Positions 1 through 11,905 of a DNA stretch of 64,000 bases are shown piece by piece. The position numbers were made by a program, and so were the translations under genes. Under the pieces are notes generated by a model. That model ran no database searches. It was given only the letters and a program-made list of their open reading frames with translations, and was not told where the DNA came from. Every line of letters begins with the position of its first letter. Positions within the stretch are counted from its first letter, which is position 1. The DNA is from Dendrophyllia cribrosa (Eukaryota > Cnidaria > Anthozoa > Scleractinia > Dendrophylliidae), in NCBI GenBank assembly GCA_024195265.1, contig JAJLRJ010000008.1, positions 22,337,458 through 22,401,457 on the forward strand, read 5' to 3'.

Positions 1-190
1 AATACAATACAATACAATGCAATGCAATGCAATGCAATGCGATGCAATGCTATGCAATGCAACGCAACGCAACGCAACGCAATGCAACGCAACGCAACGC
101 AATGCAATGCAATGCAATGCAATACAGTACAATACAATACAATATAATACAATACAATGCAATGCAATGCAATACAATACAGTACAGTCA
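1..190. repeat. AATAC/AATGC pentanucleotide microsatellite
   Basis: A five-base unit (AATAC, AATGC, AACGC variants) is repeated about 38 times from the window edge. Open frames across it (Met-Gln-Cys-Asn-Ala type) are repeat artefacts. Confidence 0.95.
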
Positions 191-715
191 ATGCTTTTCT
201 TTACTTTATTACGACACATAAAACTCCACTACATACAAGTAATAGATAATGCCATTGAAAATTACAAATTACATACAATGTTTATGGGAAAAAAAGCAAA
301 AAAAAAAGCAAAAATAGCAATATATATACAACAAGTTAATATAGAGGAAAGTACAGTTTTATTTAGTTTTAAGATTTGGATTTTTTCTATCGGTAACTAT
401 GTATTTCAATGTGCAAGGGCAGTTTCACAATTTTCAATTTTCCATTGCGTTAAAATTTTATGTTTCAGTTCACTAAATTCAGGAAATTTTTCGATCATTT
501 TACATGAATGAAAGTACTTTTGGACTAGCAATGCAATCAATACAATAAAAAAAAAACTACAAACGAAAAGGACATGAACTGGCGGGATAGTAACCGAGAG
601 AAACTAAATTCTTATTTAAAGGCTATTCCCCTTAAAAAAGTATTTATAAAATAATGCCAATCAGGAAAAAAATATTCAAAAATATCATAATTAAAATGAT
701 GCAACAACAAAAAAC
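191..715. other. AT-rich stretch without a recognised gene
   Basis: I see no splice-supported coding sequence here. The reading frame running out of the microsatellite is low-complexity. The missing 5' exon of CA1 could lie here or before the window, but nothing identifies it. Confidence 0.5.
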
Positions 716-1266
716 TTAACCCTATTCAGCCTGGGCTTTTTTTGAGTTCCCTTCGTAACTTCAAGAACATCGAGGCTATGACAATGAAACCTAGAGGGTA
801 CATGGTACGTCCAAAACTGTCTCCTTTGCGATCCGCACAATGGAACATATGACGTAGTTTTTAGGTAATTAGTTATACGGTCGCCATCTTGGATCCGCCA
901 TCTTGGATTTCTGAAATTTTTTAAAACCTCTTAAAAACCGTCCAAATTGACGCAAAATTAATCAAAACCAATAAATAAACTATAAATGACGTAAAATACA
1001 AAAGTTATACCAATAAACATTGTTTTTTTTCATTCAAAGGTATATATATGCAAGTTTCAAAAAACATGGCTGTCAAAATCTTGTTGCCATGGAAACATCA
1101 AGTCACGTGATCAAAAAATTGTCACATGAAATTGTTACCAGATAAATTTTAGGAAAAGTCACAAAGTTTGATGGCGTTTGAATACATATTAAAGAAGTTA
1201 TGAATGTTGAAAGTTAGCGCGGGCACTTTGTGCCCCCCCCCCCCCCCCCAGGCCGAATAGGGTTAA
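716..1266. mobile_element. piggyBac-type TTAA-flanked non-autonomous transposon, copy 1
   Basis: The unit lies between TTAA at 716-719 and TTAA at 1263-1266. Its left end reads CCCTATTCAGCCTGGGC and its right end is the inverted counterpart finishing GAATAGGG. A C17 tract sits just inside the right end. TTAA target duplication and CCC-starting ends are the hallmark of piggyBac-type elements. It encodes nothing. A longer relative with the same ends is at 21765-22687. Confidence 0.8.
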
Positions 1267-1906
1267 ATTAAATCATGATACTATTTTGTTTAAAAGAAGG
1301 TTTAGAAGGGTAAAGATTAATAGGTCGTTTTAGTCTAAAAGGGGACTAAGGCGATTTCAGTTATTAGGTATGATAAGGGTACGAAAAATTATATATAATG
1401 GTCTCGAATAGCCGATTTCGAAAAATACCATAATAATCTTTTATGTACAGGCACAGCCGCTCACCGGGGTGCAATTATTCAAGTCTCCTTTGTTTATAGA
1501 ATGCCACAATGGCATTCACTGAGTGTACACGTAGAAATGCTAGGATGCAGCATTGTGTGTTCGTATACAAATGTGCACCGTATACAAATTGCCAAGAAGT
1601 TGAAGCATAGCACGTGCAGTTCGTGCTGAAAACAAAAGAAATTGGAAAAATCAAACTGACATCAAGCACCACCCAAACCTGCACTTTAAAGAGTATTATG
1701 GTATTTTTCGAAGTGGCCTATAGGGACTCAGTAAGGTTCCATCAATCTCTGGGCACTACACGGACAGACGGACAGAAAGTAAATCCAGATTATTTGGCGT
1801 GGTTTTTCGGGAAATTAAATAGTGCTAGTGTACTACATACGCGAGTTCGCAAGCCAAAGGACAATATAATTCACAATCGTTATTGTTATGTATTCATGTC
1901 TTTCAG

Positions 1907-4900
1907 TTTTTTGGACCTATATTCCGTATGCTGAACTTGGTAAGTATATTTTAACATTCCTTACATTCAGTAGCTCGATTCTTGGTTTTTATCAAAATAA
2001 GTTTGCTTTCATTAACCAAAGATCCAAACTCAAAGGCATTAAAAAATCCAGTTTCTTAGTATATGTCGAAAATATGTTTCAGAAAATTACGAGATATGCA
2101 TCCGCCATGTTGAATTGGTGACCTATTCAGCCCACCAACATGGCGGCCGTAAAACATACTGATGAAGAAATAAAACAAGTCATGAAATAAAAATACCCAA
2201 TTTTCTCTTCAGTACTATTAAGATGCTACTTTTATAATGCTATAGTTTCTGAGAATTGAACTCAAATGCAAAAGTATTGGGTTTTGGAACATTTGATAAT
2301 CCCGGACCCTTTTGGGCCGAACAAAATTTGACGAAACCTTAAAACGCTATGTATATAATTATTTCTAAACAAAATAACTCTTTGTACGTGAAAATCTCCA
2401 CAAATATATATCTCACTGATTTGTAAACTATGTCAAAAGAAGAGCTTTGCAATAGTTTTTATTTTTTTTTCAAAATAACGGTTTCAGTATTTACCGTGGT
2501 GTGACGCATAGTTAATAGAACAAACTGGTTATGAAGCTCAACTAATTTCAAAAAGAGTGTACAAAGCTGCTTTGTTTTATGTTGAACGAACCGTGACCCT
2601 GCACATTGTTTTGTTGAACGTGTGAGCCCAAATGTTTCTACTGGTCAGTTGCTCATATGCATTTCAATACCTTTTGTGTTTTGTGCAGGGTCAAGGCAAA
2701 CGAACAAAAGAAATGGAGAACAAAAACATATAACAAAGGAATGACTGAGTTTCATAACCAGTTTGTTCTATTAACTATGTGTGACGTAACCTGATTTTTT
2801 TACTTATGAGTGGTGTTCTATTCCTTTGGGGTATGTCTTGTTTGCCTCGACTTAAAATTCTTTTTGATGGTGGGAGTGGAGGGAGATGTTAAACAGTGTG
2901 TGCGAAAACTCCATCGCGGTCAGTTTTAATAATTTATACTTATCTCCTTCCTTCCATCTCTTATAATTTCAGGTCCTAATAATTGGACAGGTGTATGCAG
3001 CACAGGAAGAAAGCAATCACCAATCGACATTAAAAAGACTGAGACAGTTTTTGACAAAGGCTTGGGTGCGTTCAAACTGAAAAATTACGACAGGAAACTG
3101 GACACAACCTTTAAAGGTTTAAACAGTGGCTATGCCCTGTCGATGACATTCCCTGCAGGAGTGTACAATGTCAGTGGAGGAGGTCTATCTGGTGTTTACA
3201 CAACAGTCCAGTTTCATTTCCACTATGGACCAAACAACTCCGTGGGATCGGAACACACTGTCAATGGAAAACAATTTGCTGCTGAGGTGAGTCAGTGTAG
3301 GAGGTCGTCTTAGTCGTTTGGAGATCTTTGTTCTGGTGGGGGCGAGGGCGGGGGCGAGGGCGGGGGCGAGGGCGGGGGCGAGGGCAGGGGCGGGAGCGGG
3401 AGCGGGAGCGGGAAGAGGAGGGTGGGGGGACGTTGTCACGTCAGTCCTTTTAGTTGCAGAAAGTCACCACGCAACATTTTCTCTTTGGCGTGTCATACAA
3501 TGTACTCTTTTCTTTTGCTTTTTGAATAACTTAAAGTTTTTTTAATTAGTCTAACATAATACTGAAAAAGTTATATAGCTATCAACAAACGGCACCACGA
3601 GAAAGCACTGATGAATACCTTAAAATAGGTACTCTTCTGGAATGGAATTAGAAAAGCCTGATTATAACACCCGGAGGGGGGGGGGGGGGGGGGGGGGGGT
3701 ACTCCCGACAATGTAGGATAGATGTGTGCCGCCAAGGTTCTCAAATCCTGACCCTATTTAAGGGTAGAAAATCGAGATTTGATACCCTTTTTAAGGCCCA
3801 GTTTTAACAGACCATATCTTTTTCGTTTTGCGCGTTGGGGTGGATACTGCAATTTAATGAGGAATATCTAAGGACCACAATACCAAAAATACCAAAAAGG
3901 ATACCCTATTTAACGACTGAGCACCTAAAAAACTCTACCCTATCGGGCGGGACATACCTATATATCGTATATAAGGGAGTACCCCCCCCGGGTTATAACA
4001 CATGTTATATACACACTACATATTTCATTCTGACTATGGATTATTATTTGTTTTTTTTCTCCTATGTTAACAGTTGCACTTTGTCAGCTTCAACACCAAA
4101 TATGCTAACATCTCCCAAGCAGTTAATCACGAAGATGGTCTTGCTGTTCTTGGCCTCTTAATTAAGGTACAGTAGATTTCATTTGATTTAATTTGATTAA
4201 AAAATAGAGGCTAATAAAGGAATTGAAACCGACCACATTAATTAACTTTAGTCAGTTGCTATTTTGTTAATTATTTTTACTTGACGATGATGGTGATGAC
4301 GATGATGATGGTGATGGTGTTGATGATAAAAACTGATGATGATGATGATGACGACGATGACGATGACGATGTTGATTGTGATGAACATGATGATTATGAT
4401 GATGATGGTGATGAAAGGTGATGATGATGATGATGATGATGATGATAATGATGGTGATGACAAGAACCGACCGACCTACAGAACCAGTCATGTGTACATA
4501 ACACTTAGAACCTTTAACATCAAATGACAATAAACTTTTTACCCGGATGTCACTAAAGAAGATAGAGTGTTCTTAATAATTATGATAAGTTAATAAACTG
4601 AATTTTTTTCTCCTCTTTTGCTTCAGGTTGGAGGTGATAATAACACAGCATTCTCATTTTTGGAAAAGGCAAGAAAACTTAATGAAAGTTGTAAGTGCTG
4701 CCTTGCCTTCCTTTGTTGAAATGTGCATGAGAAAAATGGTATCTCCATAGATTGTGATATTGTCATCCTGTTCGTTAACGCATCTGCTCTTGTTGGTATT
4801 AAGTCAAAATGACTTTAAATCTTTCGGATGCTTGGCAATTGGAAAAACTGTAACTGCAACAAAGCACACTACACCATCCCCTCGATATGGCCAATACATT

Positions 4901-6986
4901 ACGCATGCGCACAACCATATCACCCTGGTAGTGGCAGCCATGATGGACAGCTGTTTCATCCTGGTTAGGGCTCATCAGCATGGCATAGCCAGGCAGGGTC
5001 TCATATAAAATCATCGACCCCGGCAATTTACCACCAAGGTAGATGCATTAAGCATCCCTTTAAGCGCCAGCTCCATATACGCCATGAGATCCTTACGCCA
5101 TGAGATCCTTACGCCTGCTATGCCGTGCTCATGAGTCCTAACCAGGGGTCAATTGAATAAAACTTTTACAGGTGTAATTTACAAGTGTATCTGTTGTTTT
5201 CAACCTCTGAAACAATGGGTACACTTGTAATCACAAGTGTAAAAGGTTTATTGAATTGGCCCCAGGACGAAACAGCTGTCCATGGCTGCCACTACAAGGA
5301 CGATATGGTTGTGCGCATGCGTTAGGCAATGGCCGTACCGAAGGGATAGTGAAGTGTGCTTTCCTGCAGTTATGGTTTAACCTTTGGAAACCTTTCGTTA
5401 TCGTCGGAAATTCCCAGAAAGTAGCCGGAACCGTTCGAGTGTCATTCAAGTGTCATTCAGTTAGTGTTGTGATGCTGCGATCATTTGCGAGCTATCAAGC
5501 TAGTTGAATACTGCAGTTAAATATAAATTCATATATATCTATATATTAGCCTCTATTTAGTGTTGCCTGCTTAAATTATCTATTAACCCTCTGCGTTTTG
5601 TTCTGTTTCCACAGATTCTTCAGTCAATGACATTCCGGCATTCAGATTTGACACCATATTGCCTGCCGACACGACAAAGTACTTCCGGTACAGCGGTTCT
5701 CTGACCACTCCCACTTGCAACGAGGTTGTCACCTGGACGGTTTTTAATGAGACAGTCTGGGTGTCTCAGTATCAGGTACAGTCAACATCAATCTTTAAGA
5801 CGCCAAGTCATCTACGCAGACCTTTTTGAGCTCGTCACGCAGTTCTCCTAGCTATAAGGCCCCCTTAGCACATAGGGCATCCGTCAACAAGTTCTCTCCA
5901 TTTCAGCTGGTCCCTAGAGAGCTATCAAGCCTGTTCTTAGTTAAGGTTTTTGAGCCCAGAGTTTAGGCTCAAATTCCGCCGCTTTCTCACGTCCGGTCTC
6001 TGAACCCTCCTCTTTTCGGGCAGGAGCGCGGGTTCGTTTCCCAAACAGCGGCTGGTAGTCGAGCCTACCCAGAGTTGGGACGGCCCCTTTTTCTTTTACC
6101 CTCTGGTGTCAATCTGAGAGCAACTTTGGTGATTACTAGCTTCTCAACCTATATTTATAAATACTTTTAGTGCCTAGAATATTACCGCTAATGTAAGAAT
6201 TTAAAATACATGTATTGCCAATTTCCTTTTTTTAACCCTACTGAAAAAAGAAGAGCACTACATGAAAAGACTGCTCATTTAAATGGTCAGAACTTATAAC
6301 AGTTACTCTTTGTACTCAAAAGTTACAGCCATACCTTTCCCAGTCAGGGTAAATGGTTGTTGATGTTAGCTGACAGTAGACCAAAAAATCGTAAATGCAC
6401 CGAAAACCGATGAGTGACAAATGAGCAAACACCTTTTCGAGTGACTCAACTTAACTAATCAGTAAACTGCGAGCTTGGTAAAACAGTATTAAATCCAGCA
6501 GTGTTTTAACCCAGTGATTAAATCAGTTCCGCGCTCTCTAGAAACGCATATCGTGGCGCAAGCTCGTCTGCTGGATCAATGAGTTATTTTGTTCTGTGAA
6601 TGAATCCCTCAAACTAGTCTGTTGTTTAATACTGTGAATTTCTCTTTCCTTAGATGAACCTTCTGCGCAAACTGAAGAAGAGTCGCACGAGAAGAAGGTA
6701 TGGGAATTTTCGTCCAGTGCAACCACTCTACAACCGAATCGTTGGGGCTAGTTTCCAGGTCTCTACCTCTACTACTATCAACACTACTGGCACTACCAAT
6801 AGTAGTATCAACACTACTACCACCACTACTACTGATAGTACTACTACAAGTGCCACAGAGTCCGCTCCAGTCCCTACCGTCGAATTCGACTGTGGAATCG
6901 CTTCCGCGGCATCCGCTGTCAACCTGACCGCTGGCCTATCTTTGTCGATGCTGTTTTCTGCCCTGTCAGCCCTTTTTGTGCATTAG
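1907..6986 (+). CDS. alpha-carbonic anhydrase, secreted/GPI-anchored type (CA1), six exons, 5' exon missing
   Basis: This gene encodes an alpha-class carbonic anhydrase, which interconverts CO2 and bicarbonate. Exons are 1907-1939, 2973-3286, 4074-4166, 4627-4690, 5615-5775 and 6654-6986. All have AG/GT borders and compatible phases. The 33-nt mini-exon ([10 protein letters not shown]) matches the 30-nt mini-exon of CA2. Family motifs in order are NNW, QSPIDI, the zinc ligands in [21 protein letters not shown], the third zinc histidine in [25 protein letters not shown] and FRPVQPL. The protein ends with a Ser/Thr-rich linker, partly encoded by an ACT-repeat tract, and a hydrophobic tail typical of a GPI signal. 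Oddities are a Tyr in HFHYG where Trp is usual, and SGYAL where the proton-shuttle His is expected. No signal-peptide exon was found upstream; the mini-exon is entered in phase 1, so one must exist. Confidence 0.93.
2508..2785. repeat. MITE-like inverted-repeat element in CA1 intron
   Basis: The left end (CATAGTTAATAGAACAAACT followed by GGTTATGAAGCTCA) is repeated in inverted form at about 2750-2785. Unit length is about 280 bp. It is non-coding and lies in the intron between the mini-exon and the first large CA1 exon. Confidence 0.75.
3338..3425. repeat. GGGGCGAGGGC minisatellite in CA1 intron
   Basis: Imperfect units of GGGGCGAGGGC and then GGGAGC follow about 50 nt behind the splice donor at 3287. 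The open frames (Gly-Ala or Ala-Pro repeats on either strand) are artefacts of the repeat. Confidence 0.85.
3668..3995. repeat. Dispersed repeat with poly-G end, copy 1
   Basis: A G run of about 30 bases is followed by TACTCCC and a body with phrases such as TACCC-TTTTTAAGG, ending at ACCCCCCCCGGGTT. Related sequence with a poly-C or poly-G end occurs near 8180-8322, 10178-10322, 36412-36740 and 37675-37930. It lies in a CA1 intron. Confidence 0.6.
4283..4460. repeat. GAT/GGT trinucleotide microsatellite
   Basis: Runs of GAT with GGT and GAC variants fill this part of a CA1 intron. The Met/Asp, His or Ile-rich open frames on both strands are artefacts. Confidence 0.95.
4888..5330. repeat. 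Fold-back element interrupted by a second palindromic element (5148-5263)
   Basis: The left arm (about 4888-4985, with CGCATGCGCACAACCATATC and GGACAGCTGTTTCATCCTGG) recurs inverted at about 5264-5330. Between the arms sits a separate 116-bp palindrome starting GGTCAATTGAATAAA and ending TTTATTGAATTGGCC, nested in the right arm at CCAGG. Both are non-coding. Confidence 0.7.
5964..6067. repeat. Short AGGCTC...GAGCCT element
   Basis: About 100 bp begins AGGCTCAAATTCCGCCGC and ends GGCTGGTAGTCGAGCCT. The same ends bracket a much larger segment at 18121-19231. It lies in the last CA1 intron. Confidence 0.6.
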
Positions 6987-7411
6987 TTTAAAATCGCATA
7001 GACATTGATGTAGTTTCACATCTTCTATTTGTCTAGAGTAGCACAGCAGTTTGTGAATGACTGTTGGAGGGTCGGAAGTAAAGGCGATTACTGAGCTCGG
7101 TTAACTGTTTTGTCCAACCAACGAGAACACATACACTGCTTTTCAACCAATCAGAAACAAACCAATAACCAATAGTGACTTGGCTTAGGTGCGTTTTCCC
7201 GCGCTTGGTGCCGGTTGCAAGGTTTTACTGTGAATTCTGATGGGTTCAGTGTATTCCTTGCGTTTGGTGAAAAGATCTTAAACGCATATCATTGAAAGAA
7301 AACAAAAGTCAAAAAAATAAAACAAAAAAGCGAAAAATTAAAACCAAAGGACTTACCCTTAAATTCGTCACTGTAATACACCTTATTTACGCAAATTGTA
7401 ATCAAGCAAAC

Positions 7412-7417
7412 AATAAA
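7412..7417 (+). terminator. Candidate poly(A) signal of CA1
   Basis: AATAAA lies about 425 nt after the CA1 stop codon in AT-rich sequence. Placement only; no transcript evidence. Confidence 0.35.
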
Positions 7418-8179
7418 GATGTAAAGAAATAAATGTTACACAATATAAATAACTTGTATAGCTATAATGCAACTACAGTGTAATACGTCAAGCTTGAAAT
7501 ATACCAGATATCCCATCTGATAGTTGCGTCGTCTTCTCGTACTCTGTTTTCCCTTTACCTGTTCCAGCGCAATCACATCAAGCTAGATGTACCACATGCC
7601 GGTAGTTTCTTGGTGTTGCGGATGGTGTGATCACCAAATGACGTAAAACAAAAGATTCAAAAGACACTGAACAATACCCACACCACAACACAAAAGCTAA
7701 CCAACAATGGCTTCCACAACACCAAGAAACACCCCACATGCCGCAAACTGTCTTCGACATAACCCGATCTTACAACGAAGCTCGTCTGTTGGGAATTACG
7801 AACTTGTGCCGAAGAATAATGGGAAAACACGAGAATTTACCTAGGTGGAATAGAAATTTCAAAAATGTCCAAAATCATACCCTTCAATAACTTAGAAATA
7901 TCAGGTTTCCTGATAGCCCTCGTAAAAAAAACCCAGTTGTCTGACAGTGAACTGTCCGCGATAATTCCAACGGTAGACTGTAAAACAGCCGTATTTGTTT
8001 CGCTGCTCGCTGGCAAAGGCACGAAGCGCTGAAAGCGACGACAGCGTGCGCGTAACTTAGCGGCGTTTTAACCCAGTCCCACTCTCCGTATTCACACTCG
8101 CTTCAGACCATCTTCGTTCAAAGACCGCGCGCATTCGTGTGACCAAACCAAAAATACGAATGTTTTGCACGTTTGACCA

Positions 8180-8322
8180 AACAAACGGTGATATTCCAAA
8201 GGGGGTCATTTTAGATTTTAACACCCTAAGTGGTACTAATGTACAAATTTTGACCCCGAAAAGATACGACAAGCACCCCCTCATTTATATATGAAAGCCC
8301 CCTCCCCCCCCCCCCCCCCTGG
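8180..8322. repeat. Dispersed repeat with poly-C end, copy 2
   Basis: It contains TTTTAGATTTTAACACCCTAA, GTACAAATTTTGACCCC and TACGACAAGCACCCCC, then a C run near 8303-8320. These phrases recur at 10178, 36412 and 37675. Confidence 0.65.
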
Positions 8323-9593
8323 GGGAGAAACTATACCTTTAAGAAAAGGTAAACAAAACAAAATCTTATATTAAAGTGCATATGAAAGGATAATATCTCA
8401 ACCTAATCAAACTATTTTGCCTGTCTGTACACAGCCGAGATGATATAAAAATGCTTTTGTGAGTTTCCTGATTCCTGAGTTATGACGCGTTGCACGCGCA
8501 CAGACATCCCAACACGTGGCCAGACACTCGTCCATTTTGTCCTGTCCAAAGTATATGATTGTTTCCTTTAAGGAAGAAAACAACATAGCAATAAATTCAA
8601 ATGCAAGGAGCTATTTCTCGGTAAATTTGAATGGAAAGATAGGTGGGTGGGGCGGAAAAGGAGCATCGTGTTTCACGGAGACAATTCAGCTCTCTCAGCT
8701 CCCTCTCCCCTCTGCAGTAAAAAGCGTCTGGAAACTCGAAAATGCGTTTGTATTTGTGTAGATTTTAACAGTTGGCTATTAAAAACAAGTCTTGTAAAGC
8801 CGTTTTTAGTTTAGTAAGTGTTTCTCAATCAAGAGTATCTACACTTGCAGTCTTTACAGTTAAAGGTCAATTTGGACGGGAAAGTATTTCCGAGAACAAA
8901 ACCACGAACTGTTAAAGGGACACGAAATACAAAATTTCCTCAACATTATTTTCATGTTATATCAACAAATTAAAAATGCCACCACTTACAAAACAGAAGC
9001 AGCAATTTGGAGATTTAAGCCGTGTTCACATTAGACCTCGATTATGATCGAATTATAATCGAATTAAATTTGGAATAGGTTCACATCAACTAATTTATAC
9101 AGTCCCTGATTATAATTGGATTATAATAACTTCAAACAACAAGGGGGTTAATTAATTAGAGACAAACCATCTAAAAAGATGTTTAGAAAAGCACTTTTAC
9201 GCTGGTACCTTGCTCAATACTAATGAAACATCAGCTCAGGCTTTGATAATTTACCGAATTATTTTTATAAGTTTTCCCTTACTTTTTTTACTAAAAAATC
9301 ACATTTTTTTTGTTATACTGACGTAACTTAAGGGACACAATATTAGTTTATCTAGACGTGTCCCTTTCCTCTCCTTCCTACATACAATGTGACTTAATTT
9401 AAGTGGTGTAATTTTGTATTGTATGTTTTTCTTTCTTTGAAAATTTTTTTACTTTTTACTTACTTTTTTTTCACCTTATATTCAATTCTGTGTTATTATC
9501 TGCCGAGGTTTGGATAAATAAATAAATGAAAAAAAAAAAGATAAAAAAAACAAGGAGGTTGTTTGAAGTAATTACAGTGCGTGATTCAACAAA

Positions 9594-9975
9594 ATGGCGG
9601 ACATGTGGTGGCATGAGGAGACGAAACTTCTAATAGCAAAGCGCACAAATGACGTCAGTACTCATGTTTGTCTGAGTTTATAACTTATTCTTGTTTATTC
9701 TTGCATTTCTGACAATAGAAATTCGTTATTAGGAATCTCCTGAGAGTCACTTTTGGTTTGTTTGTCTGAGTTTTAGTTCTATAAATAGTAATTGTGCGCT
9801 TCGCTATTGCCTTATGGAGTGAAGAGGCGGTGCAGAACGAGTTAAATACTATGCAGAACAAGAAACTCGTATGGGACAAAATAAGCCAAGGAATGGCCGA
9901 TGAAGGGTCCTTAAGAAGTGCACAACAGTGCCGTGTTAACGTTAACAATCTAAAGCAAAAAATTTGCGACGGCGG
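9594..9975 (+). pseudogene. Relic of a Myb/SANT (trihelix-like) DNA-binding protein, interrupted by a small insertion
   Basis: Translation from ATG at 9594 gives MADMWWHEETKLLIA. After about 170 bp the frame resumes with ALWSEEAVQNEL, LVWDKI, and SAQQCRVNVNNLKQK. The W...E...L...N..VW..I...QCR.....LK pattern is that of Myb/SANT-like (MADF/trihelix) domains, which accompany PIF/Harbinger-type transposons. On the opposite strand just downstream (10075 to about 9950) an Arg-rich frame with ARRKARKAANTRRRQ could be the N-terminus of such a transposase. The frame degenerates after LKQK, so I treat it as a relic; a spliced host gene is less likely. Confidence 0.5.
9636..9804. mobile_element. Small inverted-repeat insertion in the Myb/SANT-like relic
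   Basis: The inserted segment starts GCAAAGCGCACAA and ends TTGTGCGCTTCGC, an inverted repeat with one mismatch. TA lies on both sides (9634-9635 and 9805-9806). The coding pattern on either side is continuous with the Myb/SANT family, which shows the segment is an insertion. Exact borders are uncertain by a few bases. Confidence 0.6.
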
Positions 9976-10177
9976 ATTTGTCTTCTTCTCGTATTGGCAG
10001 CTTTCCTTGCCTTTCTTCTCGCCAGAAAATTAAGCATGGTGGTGATAATCATGGCAGCTACGCGATAGGGAGCCATTTTGTTTTCAACTTCAGATTGCGA
10101 GGTTACCCTGCCTAGTTTATTTGTAGTTTCGCAGATGTGAACCGAAACATAATTGTCATATTTTTTCAGCTCAATAC

Positions 10178-10322
10178 CCTAAAAGGTACCACGATAATTC
10201 TAACCATGGTCATTTCAGATTTCAGCGCCCTAAGCGGTACCAATCTATAAATTTTGACCCCTAAAAGGTACGACGAGCACCCCGTCATTTTCATATCGGT
10301 GTCCCCCCCCCCCCCCCCCCCT
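10178..10322. repeat. Dispersed repeat with poly-C end, copy 3
   Basis: Shares TTTCAGATTTCAGCGCCCTAA, CCAATCTATAAATTTTGACCC and TACGACGAGCACCCC with copies 2, 4 and 5, and ends in an approximately C20 run. Confidence 0.7.
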
Positions 10323-11587
10323 CCCTAAAGCAAGCTCCTGGCCATAATCATGAAAACACGATATATCAGCCCGGACAGTGTCTCTTTAATCCATTCTGCT
10401 ACTGTGCACGTTTTTTCTTAAATATTTTGTACACGGAAGCATTTTTTTCTGGGTAATTGCTTCTACGTAGAACTGTGGAATATTTTTGAAAAATAAATTC
10501 TTATTTGAATTACAAATTCATAGCCAATTAACAATTCATTATTTACTTTTTTCTTCGCACCTTCACCACGAGGAAAGCGAGGGAGGCTGAAGGAGTTATA
10601 TTCATATTGACAGATAATTCTAGATTGCAAACGAAACTTTAATAACTTTAATGTTGTTCGAGATGAGGAACAAATTCATTTGCCCCAGCAAGCAGTTCAC
10701 AACATTTTCTGAAGCGAAGATTTATTTTGTCAACAACGTTGCCGAATGACGATAACTTTGAAGCCTATTCTGCACTAAGTACCTTAGGTAAGAAAAATAT
10801 TGTATTGTTATATAGTTTTCTTGCAGCATTTATTGAAGGTTGTTTTCAAGCAATGGCTTAAACGGTCGGAAAGTTTAGTTTGGCTCGACGCCATTTGGAC
10901 TCTTACTTTGTTAGTCTGCAGCTATAATTTCAGCCGCCATATTTAACAATTGCCTCTGGAGCGATTTTAGAATACCCGGCCACTTATTTACATATCCCTA
11001 AACGTTTTATAGAACGAAGCATATGAAAACAAAAGGATCTATTCTTATTCAACGAGATGCAAATAAGTGGCCGAGTATCAATGTACAGTTTAGCCATGAC
11101 GCGATATATAGCAATTTTATCAGTCTAGAACACAGTATCTGGTGTGTTGCTATTGTAAGGTATGGCAAAATAAATCGCAGTTTGTTAATTATAATTTAAC
11201 TTCTAACATGAAGTCTTGCAAGCTCTTAATCAATTTTTGCGCCTTTCATTTAGGTACAGTGTCGTCGCAAGTTTGGTTGAGGAATAGCGGGCTCTAAACA
11301 ACCAAGACTTTATATATGGGCTTTCACCTGGTGATCAGTCTTCGCGCACACGATTAATAAAGGTACGTATTTGTTATAAGAATAACCGCTTTTCTTTATC
11401 ATTTACTTTTCTTCTTTCGCAGTATTACTTTGTATTATGGCGGCAAAAGCGCACAACTGTTCTCATTAGTCCGGAGGGGAAGGGAGAGGGGGGAGGTGTT
11501 GTTGCGGACTGAAAATCAGTTAGACTAAGACTGAAAACAGCTTTCCGTGGCACTTCAGGTGTTATGGTTTTGCAAGATAAGAAATGG

Positions 11588-11590
11588 GGT

Positions 11591-11630
<40 letters not shown>

Positions 11631-11650
11631 GGGGGGTTGGGGGTTGGGGT
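11588..11650. repeat. Long poly-G tract
   Basis: A G run of roughly 40 bases with a few T interruptions. The Gly-only or Pro-only frames that cross it are not genes. Confidence 0.95.
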
Positions 11651-11796
11651 GGGGAACAGACCCCTCTCAAGGATCCACCGCTGGTTGATTGTACGGACAA
11701 GGAAGAAGATCGAATTGCCAGTACCTTTGGTGCCCACTAGCGACATAACGATCATAATCATAAGCGCCGTCATTTATGTCGCTTAGGGCTTAGTCT

Positions 11797-11905
11797 GAGT
11801 GAAAATACAAAACTGAATGCAAGGCTGGCACTACGGCAAATGATTAAATCTGCCCTTTGCCGTACGTAGTGTCAGCCTTGCATTCCGTTTTGTATTTTCA
11901 CATTC
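11797..11905. repeat. Short palindrome
   Basis: TGAAAATACAAAACTGAATGC... at 11800 is mirrored by ...GCATTCCGTTTTGTATTTTCA at about 11900, with GGCTGGCACTACGGCAAA and its inverse inside. About 105 bp, non-coding. Confidence 0.75.

Noticed and set aside
17..511. 164-codon frame rich in Met-Gln-Cys-Asn
   Set aside because: It is the translated pentanucleotide microsatellite; a similar frame exists one phase away.
4248..4530. His-, Asp- or Ile-rich frames on both strands
   Set aside because: Translations of a GAT/ATC microsatellite.
11425..11786. Pro- or Gly-rich frames across a poly-G tract
   Set aside because: Homopolymer translation in three phases; no other gene evidence.
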